Positions 33,042 to 44,416 of a stretch of DNA of 64,000 nucleotides are shown here, piece after piece (the first letter of the stretch is position 1; each line of letters opens with the position of its first letter). A program made the translations under genes and the position numbers. Under the pieces are notes generated by a model. The model made no database searches. It saw only the letters and a list, made by a program, of their open reading frames with translations, and had not been told where the DNA came from. Source of the stretch: Triglochin maritima. Lineage: Eukaryota; Streptophyta; Magnoliopsida; Alismatales; Juncaginaceae. The DNA lies in contig OY821788.1 of NCBI GenBank assembly GCA_963682175.1, positions 10,930,001 through 10,994,000 on the forward strand. Direction: 5' to 3'.

Positions 33042-33053
33042 GCTCTAATACCA
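33042..33053 (-). other. Met-tRNA primer site of B
   Basis: Minus strand TGGTATTAGAGC is one change from TGGTATCAGAGC. It marks 33055-36586 as a 5' LTR. Confidence 0.85.
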
Positions 33054-33668
33054 CTGTAGGATTTCGTGTCCCTATGTATGTATATATTTAAAAAATATAT
33101 ACATGCATACAAGATCGATTTCCAAATTTTCAACAATGTCATGTACATTGTTTTATATTTATTCTAATATCATATAATCTACATATATATATTAAAAAAA
33201 GATAATCATACACAAAGGTTCACTAAAACCTTTATGAAGATCCGGAGTTGCGTTGTCCGTCGATTTGCCTCCAAGTGTTCACCAAATTCTAAACAAGTTT
33301 AGAGAGAAAGGAGCTAGTCGATCAATCTCTAATTAAGCTTAGAATCTAGCTAATAACCCCTCTAAAGCTCCCTGAGATTTAATCTCCAAAAGCTTCAAAA
33401 AATTAAGAAAACATTGGATGGATTAGTGGGGAGGTTAGGGGGAGAGAGAATTTTTGCATTAATTAAAACAAGGAGAGGAGTCTATTTATAGGCTCTCCCA
33501 ACACCCACGTCATGGGCTACCCACTAACCCATGATCTCTAGCTTTACTCTCCCTTAAACCAATCACAAATTGACACATATTCATCCTTAAAACATTTGAC
33601 CATAATTGGAATAAATCCAAACCATGATCAACATTATTCCCTTAGTAATTCTGGCAAAATCGTGTCCA

Positions 33669-34060
33669 TCGGTCGTCCGAAATTAACCAACCGGTCGACC
33701 GATTAGCAATTAATCGTGGTTTCAGTTGGACCATGAAACCCGGCGGTCGACCCATCACACGCTACCAAAGCTACTGTGATATTTCGATCGAACGGAACAC
33801 ACAAATGGTCGACCGATTCTACATGAGAAACAGCTACTGGAAGTTTTTGGTCAGATTGAGTCATAAGTCGGTCGACCGATTACCAACAAAAAAAAATTAC
33901 GGAAGTTCCTGAAGGTTTTCGGTCGAACCACGACTTCTACCGCTCCACTGATTAATCCCATAAAATGTTCCTGGAATATTTTGGTCGACCAACACGTCCA
34001 TCTGGTCGACCGTTCACACACGCAATAGCTACTGTGAATTTTCGGTCAACCGGTCTCTGA
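33669..34060. promoter_or_regulatory. GGTCGACC palindrome array in LTR B
   Basis: Sites such as CCGGTCGACCGAT, CGGCGGTCGACCC, TGGTCGACCGATT, CGGTCGACCGATTAC and CGGTCAACCGG cluster upstream of the minus-strand TATA (about 33485). The spacing resembles the G LTR array. Confidence 0.68.
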
Positions 34061-34307
34061 AAACGTTCGATTGTTTTGTCTGATTTTTTCCTTTATCAAA
34101 ATTTGGATTTATATCCAACAAAATTTGGTATTTGCGTTTTTTAGCAAATTCATATATCTTGTAATATATTATCGTATGTAATGTCAAACTATTACACCTC
34201 ATAATATATACATCTCAAATGAATTTTTTTCATGATTCTAATTATGTCATTTTCATGACACATTGATTTTATCGATTTACTACTTGTATCATATTTCACA
34301 AGAAACC

Positions 34308-35689
34308 TGATTGGCATCATTTCATGTTTATATTTGTATCTTATATCCATTATCCTTCACCTAAACAATGTTATGTTACGAGTTTTATGTTTAGTTTTCA
34401 GGAATAAATAGGTATGAAGAGATGAAGCATAAAAGGACCCAAAAGCTGGGAAAAAGGACTGAATTGTGAGATCTGGGGACTAAGATGCAAGGGAGAAGGA
34501 CCTGAATGTAAGGCAGAAGGACCTAAGAGCAAAACAGAATACTCCACACCATCATGGGGAGTATTTTACCAATTCTATTCGGGTCGGAGCTCCAATAAAC
34601 GAAGTAGATGCATCTAAGACCACCAAATACACTAAGCAAAGCCCAGCACAAATTCCAGATGGATCCGGACTTTTTAGACCACCAATTGGCGGTCACTTTT
34701 GGCCCAAATCCGCTAAGATTTCTCTGGGTTACATATTAGTATATATTTAGTCCATTTTTTGTATTGGTTTAGTCCCACATCGGGGGATTGTCCCGGAGTT
34801 GCTTTTTCTTTGGCTATAAATAGAACTCTTCACCTTCTATTGTAATCACTCCATATTTTAAGAGGTTATTCTTCCTACTAGAAGTGAGGCCTTGAAGCAC
34901 ACACTAAAGTAGGAGGATGCTACTTTTAATGTGAGTCATTTTAATACAAGTTTTCTTTATTATGTTGTTTGTTTTATGTTTCTTGTTTTGCTTTGCTTAA
35001 TCTCATTTTATTAGTTTTATTAGCTTAGTTAATATGCTTTCTTTGTTTAGTTTAATAATTAGTGTAATGTTTAGTGAGTAGTTCCATCCCCTTTGGGGGT
35101 GGAGTAGATGTACATACATGCAAATGAGAATGGATTGAATGCTTTATTTCCAATGTGTTGATAAAACATGAATGTATGCTTGCTTGTTTATGATAGAATT
35201 TATAACTTGATGAGTTTTGCCAAAATGATTAGACACCTCTCATGCTTGTTTAGGTTCTGAAATAAACATCTTGCATATGTAAATGTTAATCAACTAAGTT
35301 GGTGAATAAATTGATATGTTTTGCCACAACATTTAGACACTTCATATGCATGATAACACCACCTTTATTTGTGCTTAAAGAATGTGTTCAACACTCACCT
35401 CTTTGCTTGTGTGCACTCACTCCACCCCTTAGGGGTTTTTCCATTTCTGTATTCCAGCCATTCTTCTTTTGTTCTTAGCTTAGTTGTCATTTCATTGTTT
35501 GTTTTTTTCGTTCGCATTTCATACTTCTTAGTGTAGTTTAGTGTAGAGTAGAAAAATCAATCTTTCTCCCCCACTTTTTGCCACTTGATTTCTGATAAAC
35601 TAGAGCATGCTCACCTCCCTGAGGACGACCCGTACTTGCCACCGCTTCATCGCGGTCGTGCACTTGCGGTTTAAATAAAACGTTCAACA
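34308..35689 (+). mobile_element. Solo Athila LTR with AAACC target duplication
   Basis: TGATTGGCATC...CGTTCAACA, 1382 bp, is flanked by AAACC (34303-34307 and 35690-35694). It has the palindrome 34677-34694, TATAAATAG at 34815 and U5 CGGTCGTGCACTTGCGGTTTAAATAAA. No internal DNA, so a solo LTR. The host copia LTR continues seamlessly at 35695. Confidence 0.93.
34677..34694. promoter_or_regulatory. CCAAT palindrome in solo Athila LTR
   Basis: GACCACCAATTGGCGGTC, one mismatch from a perfect palindrome, is about 120 bases upstream of TATAAA (34815). Confidence 0.6.
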
Positions 35690-36587
35690 AAACCTGATAC
35701 ATCATATGAACATAAAATCAGGTTTTTTGTTTCCCATTTTTATGGTGTGACCTATAGGAGGATCCAAACTATATTGGCAGTAATATTAAACACTTAATAT
35801 CACAAACTATAAATGGTATTTAGCTACACATTATAGCTACCAAACTAGCAAACATGTTTTGCTCACTCAAACTAAACACGATCCATTTAGTGATGTAAGA
35901 ACATCACTTTTGTCTATACCTTGCCTCGTGATATTAAAAATATATACAGAGTAGAATTGTGTCACCTTTGTATTATATACTCATTTTTTGATCTCTTAAG
36001 TTAATTATAAATATGTAACTTAACCCAAGCCGCATTGTGCACATATAAGTTTGCTTCATCAAGAGACCCACTAATATCTTTACTCAAATAAAGAGGGGCA
36101 TTGACAATCTTTTGACAAACTATCTTTTCCAACATAAGTCATGTTCAACCAACCATTGCCTTTATCACTATATTTATTGATAGCTTTTGACAATGATCAA
36201 ATTAAACACTTCCCAAGTGAAAAAGACATAAGTTTCGTGTCTTAGGATTCAAGACATAGTGAAATATTAATTACACATAACACAATTCCATAATGTTTCA
36301 ATTGCTAGGTCTATTCAATATATAAAAGTAACCATTTTCCTCTTTTATATACTCGTGTTGTCAAATATTTGTAGAGCTACAATAATCGATGACTAACACG
36401 ACAATCTTATCTTGGTAATTAATGTTCCATGTCAATTACCATGATTGTGAATAAGTTTTTATTTATGTAAACCATTACTTAACACTTCCAAAAGACGAAT
36501 ACGTTAATCAAGGAATAAAATATTTGCACATCCAATTCATAATAATTGAAATAAAAAAGTAAAACTTTTAGAACACATTCTTTTCAC

Positions 36588-36969
36588 CCTCCGTCATGTG
36601 GCACCTTGTGAGTGCTATGGTGGTCTTATAGCGTATTTTTCTAGCACTATCCATGAACATCTTTGTTAAAGCTTCCATGGTCTTCTTTGGTTTTGAATCC
36701 AAGTATTTGGCCTGAAGCGAGTCACCCATGGAGGTCAACATTAGACCGTGAACTTAGTTCTCTTGATCTTCCCACTTTGTTTTAACCTCTTTCTCATCAT
36801 CCGTTATCTTCTTATTTAATTTTGGGATTTCACTATCCAAAATATGAGATAGTTTCTCAAACTTCAACACGATGTTGAGCTTGAGTTGCCAGTTTATGAA
36901 GTTGGAGTCATCATTTGTCAAATGATGTTTTTCAATCATAGATCGCACAATAGGTTGAATATTCGACAT
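36588..36969 (-). pseudogene. Copia gag N-terminal fragment (F)
   Basis: Start ATG 36969 gives MSNIQPIVRSMIEKH, NFINWQLKLNIVLKFEKLSHILD and TKWEDQEN to a stop at 36754-36756. Reading on, QAKYLDSKPKKTMEALTKMF and KTTIALTRC follow until LTR B cuts it at 36586. G has the full-length equivalent (53377-53925). Upstream in-frame codons to 37065 are leader. Confidence 0.82.
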
Positions 36970-38023
36970 TTCTACAAAATAATTTATATGAGATTTAATG
37001 TCATTTTTATGTTTGAAAATCAATAGCGCAAATAAATAAATATGTCCATAAATGCAGTAATTCAAGATCTTATCAATTATAATATAAACTAACTAAGGAC
37101 TATCAAATATATTATAAAATCAGTGTAAGAAACATTTTCTAATCATAAACATTTTAATATTTTGCATTTTCAAACTCTTATGATTCTTGTCGTTTTAATT
37201 AAGAGGAAATTTGTCCAATCCTCTTAAGGAAAACTCTTTTTCTCAAAACCGAACGAGGGTTCCGGGTCTTGTTAAGAAAACTTATTTCATTTGATACGAG
37301 ATATGTTTGTTCATTGTATTCATCAACAAATACACTTAGTGTTCACTAAGGGTGATTCTCACTTCATATACTTATTCATGGCACAACAATGAATATCCAT
37401 ATATCTCCTACTATTCCCAAAGATGGAGGAAGTTATCTTCTGCTAAGGGCGAGCAAAATATCCCTCGATCGATGGCTGCTAGTGGATAAAATAAGAAAGA
37501 AAACCTTCTTAAGTTTTGGTTGGACGGTTAAACATTTATATGTGATTTTAGAATTTAGGTAATCATGCATATTTATATATATACACATCGTAACATTCAT
37601 TCATACAATCACATACATGCCAAGCACACGAACATAAATTAAATTAATTCACACACATATTGGTGTGAGTTTATATGTTCATGCGTTCTTGACCTTTGCG
37701 CCTTCTCCGCGACTTCTTCTTGCACCATGGATGTAAATATTGCAAAATATAAACATGCATCTCACAATTTCAAAATTGTCTAGTGCAAGTCATATGTAAA
37801 AATCCTCTCATATGCTTGCATATACGTAAATAATTGTCTTTTACATACATAAACCATTATGATTGAATAATAACAATAACAACATATACATCATTCATTC
37901 ACACATGACTTCGTTGGAACATATAAACTCATTTGTCCCTGCAAAAGAGAACTACTACAATGCATGTACATATACTATATATTACACGATTTAGTTTACC
38001 ATCATCTCTTAATCAAACAATTC
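36970..38023 (-). other. Leader of F, part left of LINE
   Basis: It is non-coding and colinear with G's leader (53926-55020): GAACGAGGGTTCCGGGTCTTG, GGAGGAAGTTATCTTCTGC, GCACCATGGATG phrases. CAAAATCA at 38024-38031 is the LINE's left target duplication. Confidence 0.75.
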
Positions 38024-38031
38024 CAAAATCA

Positions 38032-38816
38032 CATCCTATGCTTCTTAAACCAAAGGTCAGAGCTAAACTAGGTGCTTCTCCCTTTAAGTTTCAGAATATG
38101 TGGCTCTCCCACCCATCTTTTGAGAAATTATTGCTTGAAAGTTGGAATTTTGAACCTACTAATAAACCTCTCCAACAGTTGTGCACTAATTTGAAAGAGT
38201 TCAAACTAAAGTGGAAAGTGTGGAACAAAGAGGTTTATGGTGTGACTCTACTGAATTTTGGCATAATCTTCTGGAACTCAAACAACAATACAATCAGTTG
38301 CTCCTACTAATTTATGGAATTTTGAAACCTACTAATAAACCTCTTCAATAGCTGCCATGGATACTGAACTACAGCATAATGACTACTGAATTTTGGCATA
38401 ATCTTCTGGAACTCAAACAACAATACAATCAGTTGCTCCTACAAGAAGAAGCTTATTACAAACAGAAAGCTAGAGTTGATTGGCTCAATGAAGGCGACAG
38501 AAATACTAATTTTTTCACAATATAGTCACCACAATATTTGAACCTCTACTGCCCATGCTATTCTTGAAAGTGATAGGTACAAAGGGAATTTACAGACACT
38601 TCACAAAGAGGGTATAAGTTTCTACAAAGATTTGCTCACTTCTTGTCAGAACAATAATGAGGACGAAATCATGGATTGTATCCCACATCTGCTTGATTCC
38701 ACTGATAATGAAATGCTTCTCAAAGTCCCAAGTCCTGATGAAATTAAGGTTGCAATACATAGCATCCCTGCTGACAACTCTCCGGGTCCAGATGGTTTTA
38801 ATGGATTTTTTTACTA
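38032..38816 (+). pseudogene. LINE linker and RT start, with internal duplication
   Basis: 38041-38250 gives PKVRAKLGASPFKFQNMWLSHPSF and KLKWKVWNKEVYG, typical before the LINE RT. Then 38143-38307 is partly duplicated at 38315-38442 (59 identical bases, 38249-38307 and 38384-38442). 38460-38520 reads RVDWLNEGDRNTNFF. 38632-38816 reads SPDEIKVAIHSIPADNSPGPDGFNGFFY, the RT finger motif, ending at a stop. Confidence 0.82.
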
Positions 38817-39569
38817 AAAACACCGGGCCATTATTGGTCACCAAATCACTGCAGCCATTCAAGAGTTTTTCATCTCTAAAACTCTTCCCAGAGCTATGAA
38901 AGCTACCTTCATAACCATGATACCTAAGATTCAGAGCCCTAACAACTTCACTAATTTGAGGCCCACAAGTTTATGTAGTGTTCACTACAAAATTATCTCC
39001 AAGGTGCTTGCTCAGAGAATTATCAGACAAGAATAGGGAGGATTTGTCAAAGGTAGACAAATTGAGGATAATATTGCACTTGCCCAAGAACTGGTTCAGC
39101 ACATTGGGGAAAAGTCTCATGGAGGTAATATTGCTTTTAAATTGGGCATGGAGAAAGCACTTGATAGATTGGAGTGGAGCTTCTTGTTCAAAGTTATGAC
39201 CAAATTTGGTTTCAACCGGGAGTTCATCAAACTTCTGAGTGTGTGTGTTACTGCTAATCATTTTTCTTTGCTTCTTCATGGTACTACTGAATTCTTCACA
39301 AGCACCAGGGGATTAAGACAAGGTGATCCCATCTCTCCCAATCTTTTCATTATTGCAGAAGAAGTGTTAAGTAGAGGGCTGCAAAAATTACTTACTGAAA
39401 AGAAAATTACACCCTATAAGACTCACTGGAAATGCCCACCCATCACACATTTGCAATTTGCTGATGACACCATTTTATTTACTAATGGGAGTACTGCATC
39501 ACTTCAGAATCTTTTCTCTTTTCTTAATGAATATCAAGCTACTTCTGGACAGAAAATTAACATGAAGTA
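38817..39569 (+). pseudogene. LINE reverse transcriptase palm
   Basis: 38840-39140 in shifting frames gives PKSPNNFTNLRPTSLCSVHYKIISKVLA and GRQIEDNIALAQELV. 39142-39570 gives SFLFKVMTKFGF, RGLRQGDPISPNLFII and LQFADDTILF (catalytic FADD). It ends at a TAA at 39568-39570. Functional motifs are complete to the eye but split over frames. Confidence 0.85.
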
Positions 39570-39637
39570 AAGCCATTTTTTTTGTGGACAGCTGAATGAA
39601 AGCCAGCATACAACACAAAATTCAGTGAATCGCTAAC

Positions 39638-40408
39638 ATGCAAAAAAGGAATTTTCCTTTCATCTACTTGGGATGCCCCATTTTCAAAGGAATCACCAAG
39701 AACAACCATTTTGATCATCTTGTGGAGAAAATAAGAAATAAGGTGGCTGGGTGGAAAGGGAAGCTTCTGAACAAGGGAGGCAAATTAATATTGATTAAGC
39801 ATGTTCTCTCAAGTTTTCCTATCCATACTCATGCAGTTTACAACATTCCTAAAAGTGTTCTTCACAAAATTGACATGATTATGGAAAATTTTATGTGGGG
39901 TCATAATGATAGAGGGCTGAAGAAGCACTGGATTGCATGGGATTCCATTTGCAAACCACTCAAAGCTGCAGGTTTAGGAATTAGGAAATCAAAGGATATC
40001 ATGTTGGCAATGAGGATGAAAATGGCTTGGCAGTTTCATCTCCAAAGCTCTATTTATGTGAAATTCATGAAAGCCAAATATGGAAACATGGAGCTCAGAC
40101 CTGAATTAAGAAAAGGGCTTGCAAGATTGAAAATTTTACAATATGCCTGGCAACAAATGCAACAATCACTTCGCTGGTGTGTGGAAAGAGGTGACATAAA
40201 CTTTTGGAATGATATCTGGTTAGAAAGGGGACCTATTGCTCAGCAAGAAGGTGTTTCTATCATCCATCCTGACCTTACTGTGAGAGATGTGCTCCAAGAA
40301 GAGGATCTTGAAGAGAAATTAGAGGATCTACAACTTCCTACTGAGATAATTGAAGATATTATGGAAGGATATTTCATTTTAAGTGAAGAACAATATCACT
40401 TTTACTAG
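39638..40408 (+). pseudogene. LINE RT thumb/connection region
   Basis: YLGCPIFKGITKNNHFDHLVEKI, GWKGKLLNKGGKLILIKHVLSSFPIHTHAVY and GLGIRKSKDIMLAMRMKMAWQF are the conserved post-RT region of plant LINEs. It ends in a TAG at 40406-40408 in what should be the continuing frame. Confidence 0.85.
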
Positions 40409-41038
40409 GCTCCTACCACAGATGGGCAGTACTCAGTTAAGACAGGTTGGCAATCCATCCAGCAACAAGAGGAAGTGGAGTAGGAGGATAAAATATGGTC
40501 TGAATCTATTCCAAGAAGGATATCTATGCACACCTCGCAATATATTCATGGCAAATTAGCTTTAGAGGACAATCTTCAGAAAATTGGGATTCAATTGGCT
40601 TCAAAATGTAGTTGTTGCCAACAACCTAAGCTTGAAGCTCATCACCACCTCTTTTTTGAGAGTGAAGCTGCTAAAATTGGCTGGAGCTGGATTGATTGGG
40701 ACTTTAATGAGGACATAATTAACACCAAACAGAAATTCCTTAAGAGTTTACATCCTCACAAACCTATCATTAGAGTTCAATTACTTAATAAATGGATTTC
40801 TTGTTGTCTTGTCTGGGATCTTTGGAAGCATAGAAACTCATGCAAGTTTGGTGGTAAGGTTAGTCACAATCATGGTATCACACATAAGTTGAAACACTGG
40901 CTTGCTTATCTGGTTACTCATATTAAAGACAGCTTCAAGGATTCAGCCAAAGACAGTGAAGTGCTGAACAAAATTCTCATTCACAAGAAAATTAATAGAG
41001 ATCAAAATATTAAAGTGGTCACCTGGCATGCTCCATAG
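40409..41038 (+). pseudogene. LINE zinc-binding RT-associated domain
   Basis: 40409-40520 (SVKTGWQSIQQQEEVE) then 40526-41038 (IPRRISMHTSQYIHGKLALEDNLQKIGIQLASKCSCCQQPKLEAHHHLFFESE) shows the C-x2-C...H-H cluster of the zf-RVT domain. The last codon before RNase H is a TAG (41036-41038). Confidence 0.8.
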
Positions 41039-41536
41039 ACCCTCTGCTTCAAACTTAACACTGATGGGGCTTGTAAAGGTAACCCAGGTGTTTGTGGAGG
41101 AGGAGGGGTGCTGAGAAATCACAATGGCAGCCTTATCTTTGCTTATCAGGGTTACTATGGTTTCGGCACCAATTTGTATGCCGAATTCAGAGCTATTTTA
41201 CAGGGTTTAAGGTTGTGTAAAGTCAAGCAAGTCACCAAGGTGATTATGGAATCCGACTCAAAATCTTTGTTGGATATCATCAATACTAGATAATGGATTC
41301 ACCCCTCCTTAAGTAGGTGGATTCCTGAGTTCAAGAAGTTGTGGGGGGAATTGGTTACTTCTGCAAACCATCAATTCCGAGAGGCTAATAGTTCTACTGA
41401 TTTCATTGCTAATCAGGATATTCAAAGCAAATCTACCCTGGTGTATACTGCTTTTCAGGCGCTCCCACACTTGCTCAAAGGGATTTTAAATCTTGAAAGA
41501 CAAGGGTTACCTTATCACAGAATCAAAAATACTTAA
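41039..41536 (+). pseudogene. LINE RNase H domain
   Basis: It continues in frame after the TAG: FKLNTDGACKGNPG, GGGVLRNHNGSLIFAY, YAEFRAILQGLRLC, IMESDSKSLLDII, TAA at 41291-41293, then REANSSTDFIAN. The catalytic D-E-D-D set is all visible (NTDG, AEFR, ESDS, STDF). Frame ends at 41534-41536. It is broken only by two in-frame stops. The scrap at 8102-8226 is the same domain. Confidence 0.85.
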
Positions 41537-42323
41537 TCTCCAGGAATCTATTTCTCTCTTGGTGATCACTTTTTTCCTAATCATTTTGTTTTGGTGCAGT
41601 GATTAGCTGCCCATCATTTCAGCAAAAGTCTTGCAAAGCATTGGTACAGTGGGCTTCCACAATCTTTCCTTTGAGAAAAAGTCTTGCAAAGCATTGGTGA
41701 GCTCAACGTGGAACCGACCAAATTGCTTCCATTTTGGGCAATTTGTCGGAGATGGGAATGCTTCTTTTGGCAGGAGCAGTTGTCTTCCACACAAGCTACT
41801 GCTTTGTGTTGATGGGCGTGGATGTTGCTAAATGATGCAGAGTTATTTACTCAATCACAATGGAAAGCATTTGTTGCTCTTAACTCAGCCAGGCATTACA
41901 GGGGGCATCGAATTTAAGATCAAGAGAATTGACGCATTCATGAGCTGCAACCAGAATTAACAGTTTATCCGTTTTTACCGGGTTTGAAGTGGTGCATTTT
42001 CACTTTTCTCCGAGACCTTGAGGACACAAAGCCTACTAGATTTTCCCACCTTTTTGATCAAGTCCGAACTGGGCTTTTCTGGCCCACGAAGAATTTGAAG
42101 ATTACTGGACTGGATCAGTTAAACCTTCACTCTTGGATTTGGTTTTTCCTAGACCCCACTAGGTTTTTTCACGTTATCCTATGGTTAAGCAAGCCTTGAT
42201 GGCTGCAATTTGTATTCACATTTTGTATTCACATTTTGTCAGCTCACATTGAGCTAACTCTCCCGTACTTTGTTGTTTAGCATTTATGGAAGAGATATGA
42301 ATTCTTTTGGGGATTTTGTTTTT
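41537..42323 (+). other. LINE 3' untranslated region
   Basis: No ORF is supported. A 22-base phrase AAAAGTCTTGCAAAGCATTG... occurs at 41624-41645 and 41677-41698, a 53-base-period duplication. GTATTCACATTTT is repeated at 42211-42237. Confidence 0.6.
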
Positions 42324-42331
42324 CAAAATCA

Positions 42332-42707
42332 TTTGAAATCCATTAAAAGTTGTTCATGCGTCCATAGTTCAAAATTTAAATCATTTGAACCGAAGCTAAT
42401 TTAAATTCCCAAACGAAAAACTTTAAAGAAAAATAAACTTATTTGTCTTTTTTCTTTTGTCAATTCCTTGTAAAACAATCATTTAATATAAACAAAAAAT
42501 TTACGCAGTTAAAAATAAGTCTAAATCTTAATTCTAATATTCACATGACATGTTTTAAAATATTTAAAACTATCGAAAAAATTAATTAGAATTAAATCAA
42601 CAAAACTATCGAAAAACTGAAAAAGACGTCAAACACAAATTGTTTCGATTGGAGATGGTAAACTAAAATTAAATATATAGTCTAATCATTGAAAATATGG
42701 ATTAAAT
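42332..42707 (-). other. Leader of F, part right of LINE
   Basis: It resumes TTTGAAATCCATTAAAAG as in G (55033) up to the primer site. Non-coding and AT-rich. Confidence 0.75.
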
Positions 42708-42719
42708 ACTCTGATACCA
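42708..42719 (-). other. Met-tRNA primer site of F
   Basis: Minus strand TGGTATCAGAGT, one change at the end of TGGTATCAGAGC, one base inside the LTR end. Confidence 0.87.
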
Positions 42720-42720
42720 C

Positions 42721-44416
42721 TGTAGGATTTCTTGCCCCTATGTACGTATATTTTTTAGATTTTTTATACATGCATACAAGATCGATTTCCATATTTTTGA
42801 CGATTTTATTTACATTATTTTATATTTATTATAATATCATGTAATCTACATGTAAATTAAAATAAATAGAAGGAGATCATACCTAAAGGTTCACTAAAAT
42901 CTTTATGAAGATCCAGAGTTGTGTTACCCGTTGAATCGTCCTCCCATTTGCCTCCAAGTGTTCACCAAAGTCTAAACAAGATTAGAGAGAAATGAGCTAG
43001 CCAATCGATCTCTAAATCAAGATTAGAATCTAACTAATAACCCCTTCTATACACCGAAGAAATTAATTTCTAGCGCACAATTAAAAGTAAGAGAATTTTG
43101 GATGGAATGATGGAAAAATTGGAGAGAGGAGAATTTTGCATTACTATTAACAAGGAACGGAGGAGGGACCTATTTATAGGATTTCCCCTAACCCACATCA
43201 TGTGCAAACCACTTACACATGATCCTTTGTTAATCTCTCCACTAAACCACGTCATGTGCAAACCACTTACACATGATCTCTTGTTTACATCTCCAGTAAA
43301 CTACATCATGTGCAAACCACTTTGCACATGATCTCTTGTGTATTTTGTCACATCATCATCCCATAACTACATTTGACCAAAGTGGATTAAATCCAGCCAT
43401 TAATCAGTAAAAACAATCTTATTAATATATGCAAAAATGGTCAAATGGTTGGGACATGAAACTTAAAATATAACACATGAAACTTAATACATCATATAAG
43501 ATATAAAATCATATTTCTTGTTTTCTAGTTTTATGGTGTGACCTATAGGAGGATCTAAGTTATGTTTGCTATGATATAAAACACATTATATCATAAACTA
43601 TAAGCGGTATCTAGCTACACATTATAGTTACCCAAATAACAAAGATGTTTTGCTCACTCAGACTAAACACGGTCCACTTAGTGATATGTAAAATATCACT
43701 TGTGTCTATCCCTTGCCTCATGATATTGAGAATATTATACAAAGTAGAAATGTGTCATCTTTGTATTATATATTGATTTCTTGATCTCTTAAGGTAATTA
43801 TAAATATGTAAGTATACACAAGTTTCATTGTGCACATTATAATTTCATTTTATCAAGGGCCCAATAATATCATAACTCAAGTCAAGAGGACAATGATAAT
43901 CTTTTGACATATCATCTTTTCCGGCACAAGTCATGTATAACCAACTAATACCTTTATCACTATACTCATTGATAGTTTTTTGACAATAATCAAATCATAC
44001 ACTCCTTATGTTAAAAAATATAGGTCTCATATCTTAGGATTCAAACACACAATGAAACATTAATGACACAAACTCAATTCCATAATGTTTCATTTGTTAG
44101 GTCAATTCAAAATATGAAGAAACATTTTCCATTTCATATACTCATGTTGTTAAGTATTTGTAGAGCGACAATATCTCTCTTAACCAACATGACAATCTTA
44201 TCTCGGTTATTAATGTTCCATGTTAACCACCATGATTGTGAATTACTTTTGATTTATGTAAACCATTATCCTTTAGAGCTTTACGGTTAAGGACAAAGAG
44301 CGTCTTCCTTAACGCTTTCAAAAGATGAATACATTAATGAAGGAACAAAATGTTTGCACATTCAATTCATAATAATTGACATATAAAAGAAAAACATTTA
44401 GAACACATTCCTTTCA
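42721..44416 (-). repeat. 5' LTR of F
   Basis: TGTAGGATTTCTTG...CATTCCTTTCA (plus), 1696 bp. It lacks the GGTCGACC array. Instead it has three hairpin repeats (43193-43340) upstream of the minus-strand TATA at about 43170, as in the F 3' LTR (one copy). GTTTG at 44417-44421 is the right target duplication. Confidence 0.88.
43193..43340. repeat. Tandem hairpin repeats in F 5' LTR
   Basis: Three units of about 55 bases each contain the arms ATCATGTGCAAA / (A)CACATGATC around ACCAC. In the third unit (43308-43333) the arms CATGTGCAAA and TTTGCACATG are perfect. Situated just upstream of the minus-strand TATA, where the other LTR subfamily has GGTCGACC palindromes. Confidence 0.78.

Larger units (their letters stand above)
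33055..36586 (-). repeat. Copia 5' LTR B, split by solo Athila LTR
   Basis: Segments 33055-34307 and 35695-36586 make about 2.14 kb, TGTAGGATTT...CATTCTTTTCA on plus. It carries the GGTCGACC array (33669-34060), so it belongs to the G-type subfamily and not to the F-type one. It abuts gag at CCCTC (36587). Most likely B jumped into F's gag and later lost everything from its own leader through F's integrase. Confidence 0.82.
38032..42323 (+). mobile_element. 5'-truncated L1-type LINE
   Basis: It is inserted in F's leader between direct repeats CAAAATCA (38024-38031, 42324-42331). The order is endonuclease-RT linker, RT, zinc-finger region, RNase H, 3' UTR, all on plus. The endonuclease is missing, as expected for 5' truncation. 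Several stops and frameshifts inactivate it. The 3' end is T-rich (GGGGATTTTGTTTTT) and lacks a poly(A) tail, which is odd for L1. Confidence 0.88.
19718..44416 (-). mobile_element. Ty1/copia element F (composite, with several nested insertions)
   Basis: The ends are TGTAGG (19718) and TTTCA (44416) on the plus strand, i.e. a minus-strand element with TGAAAGG...CCTACA LTRs. Both terminal LTRs belong to one subfamily (shared hairpin repeats near 20200 and 43200-43340) and E's integrase resumes exactly at 44417. From the right: 5' LTR, Met-tRNA site, leader with LINE, gag start, then a foreign LTR plus leader (B), integrase C-end, RT, RNase H, and 3' LTR with Athila C. Gag end, protease and most integrase are missing. 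I read the pol part as F's, but it could be B's. Confidence 0.8.
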
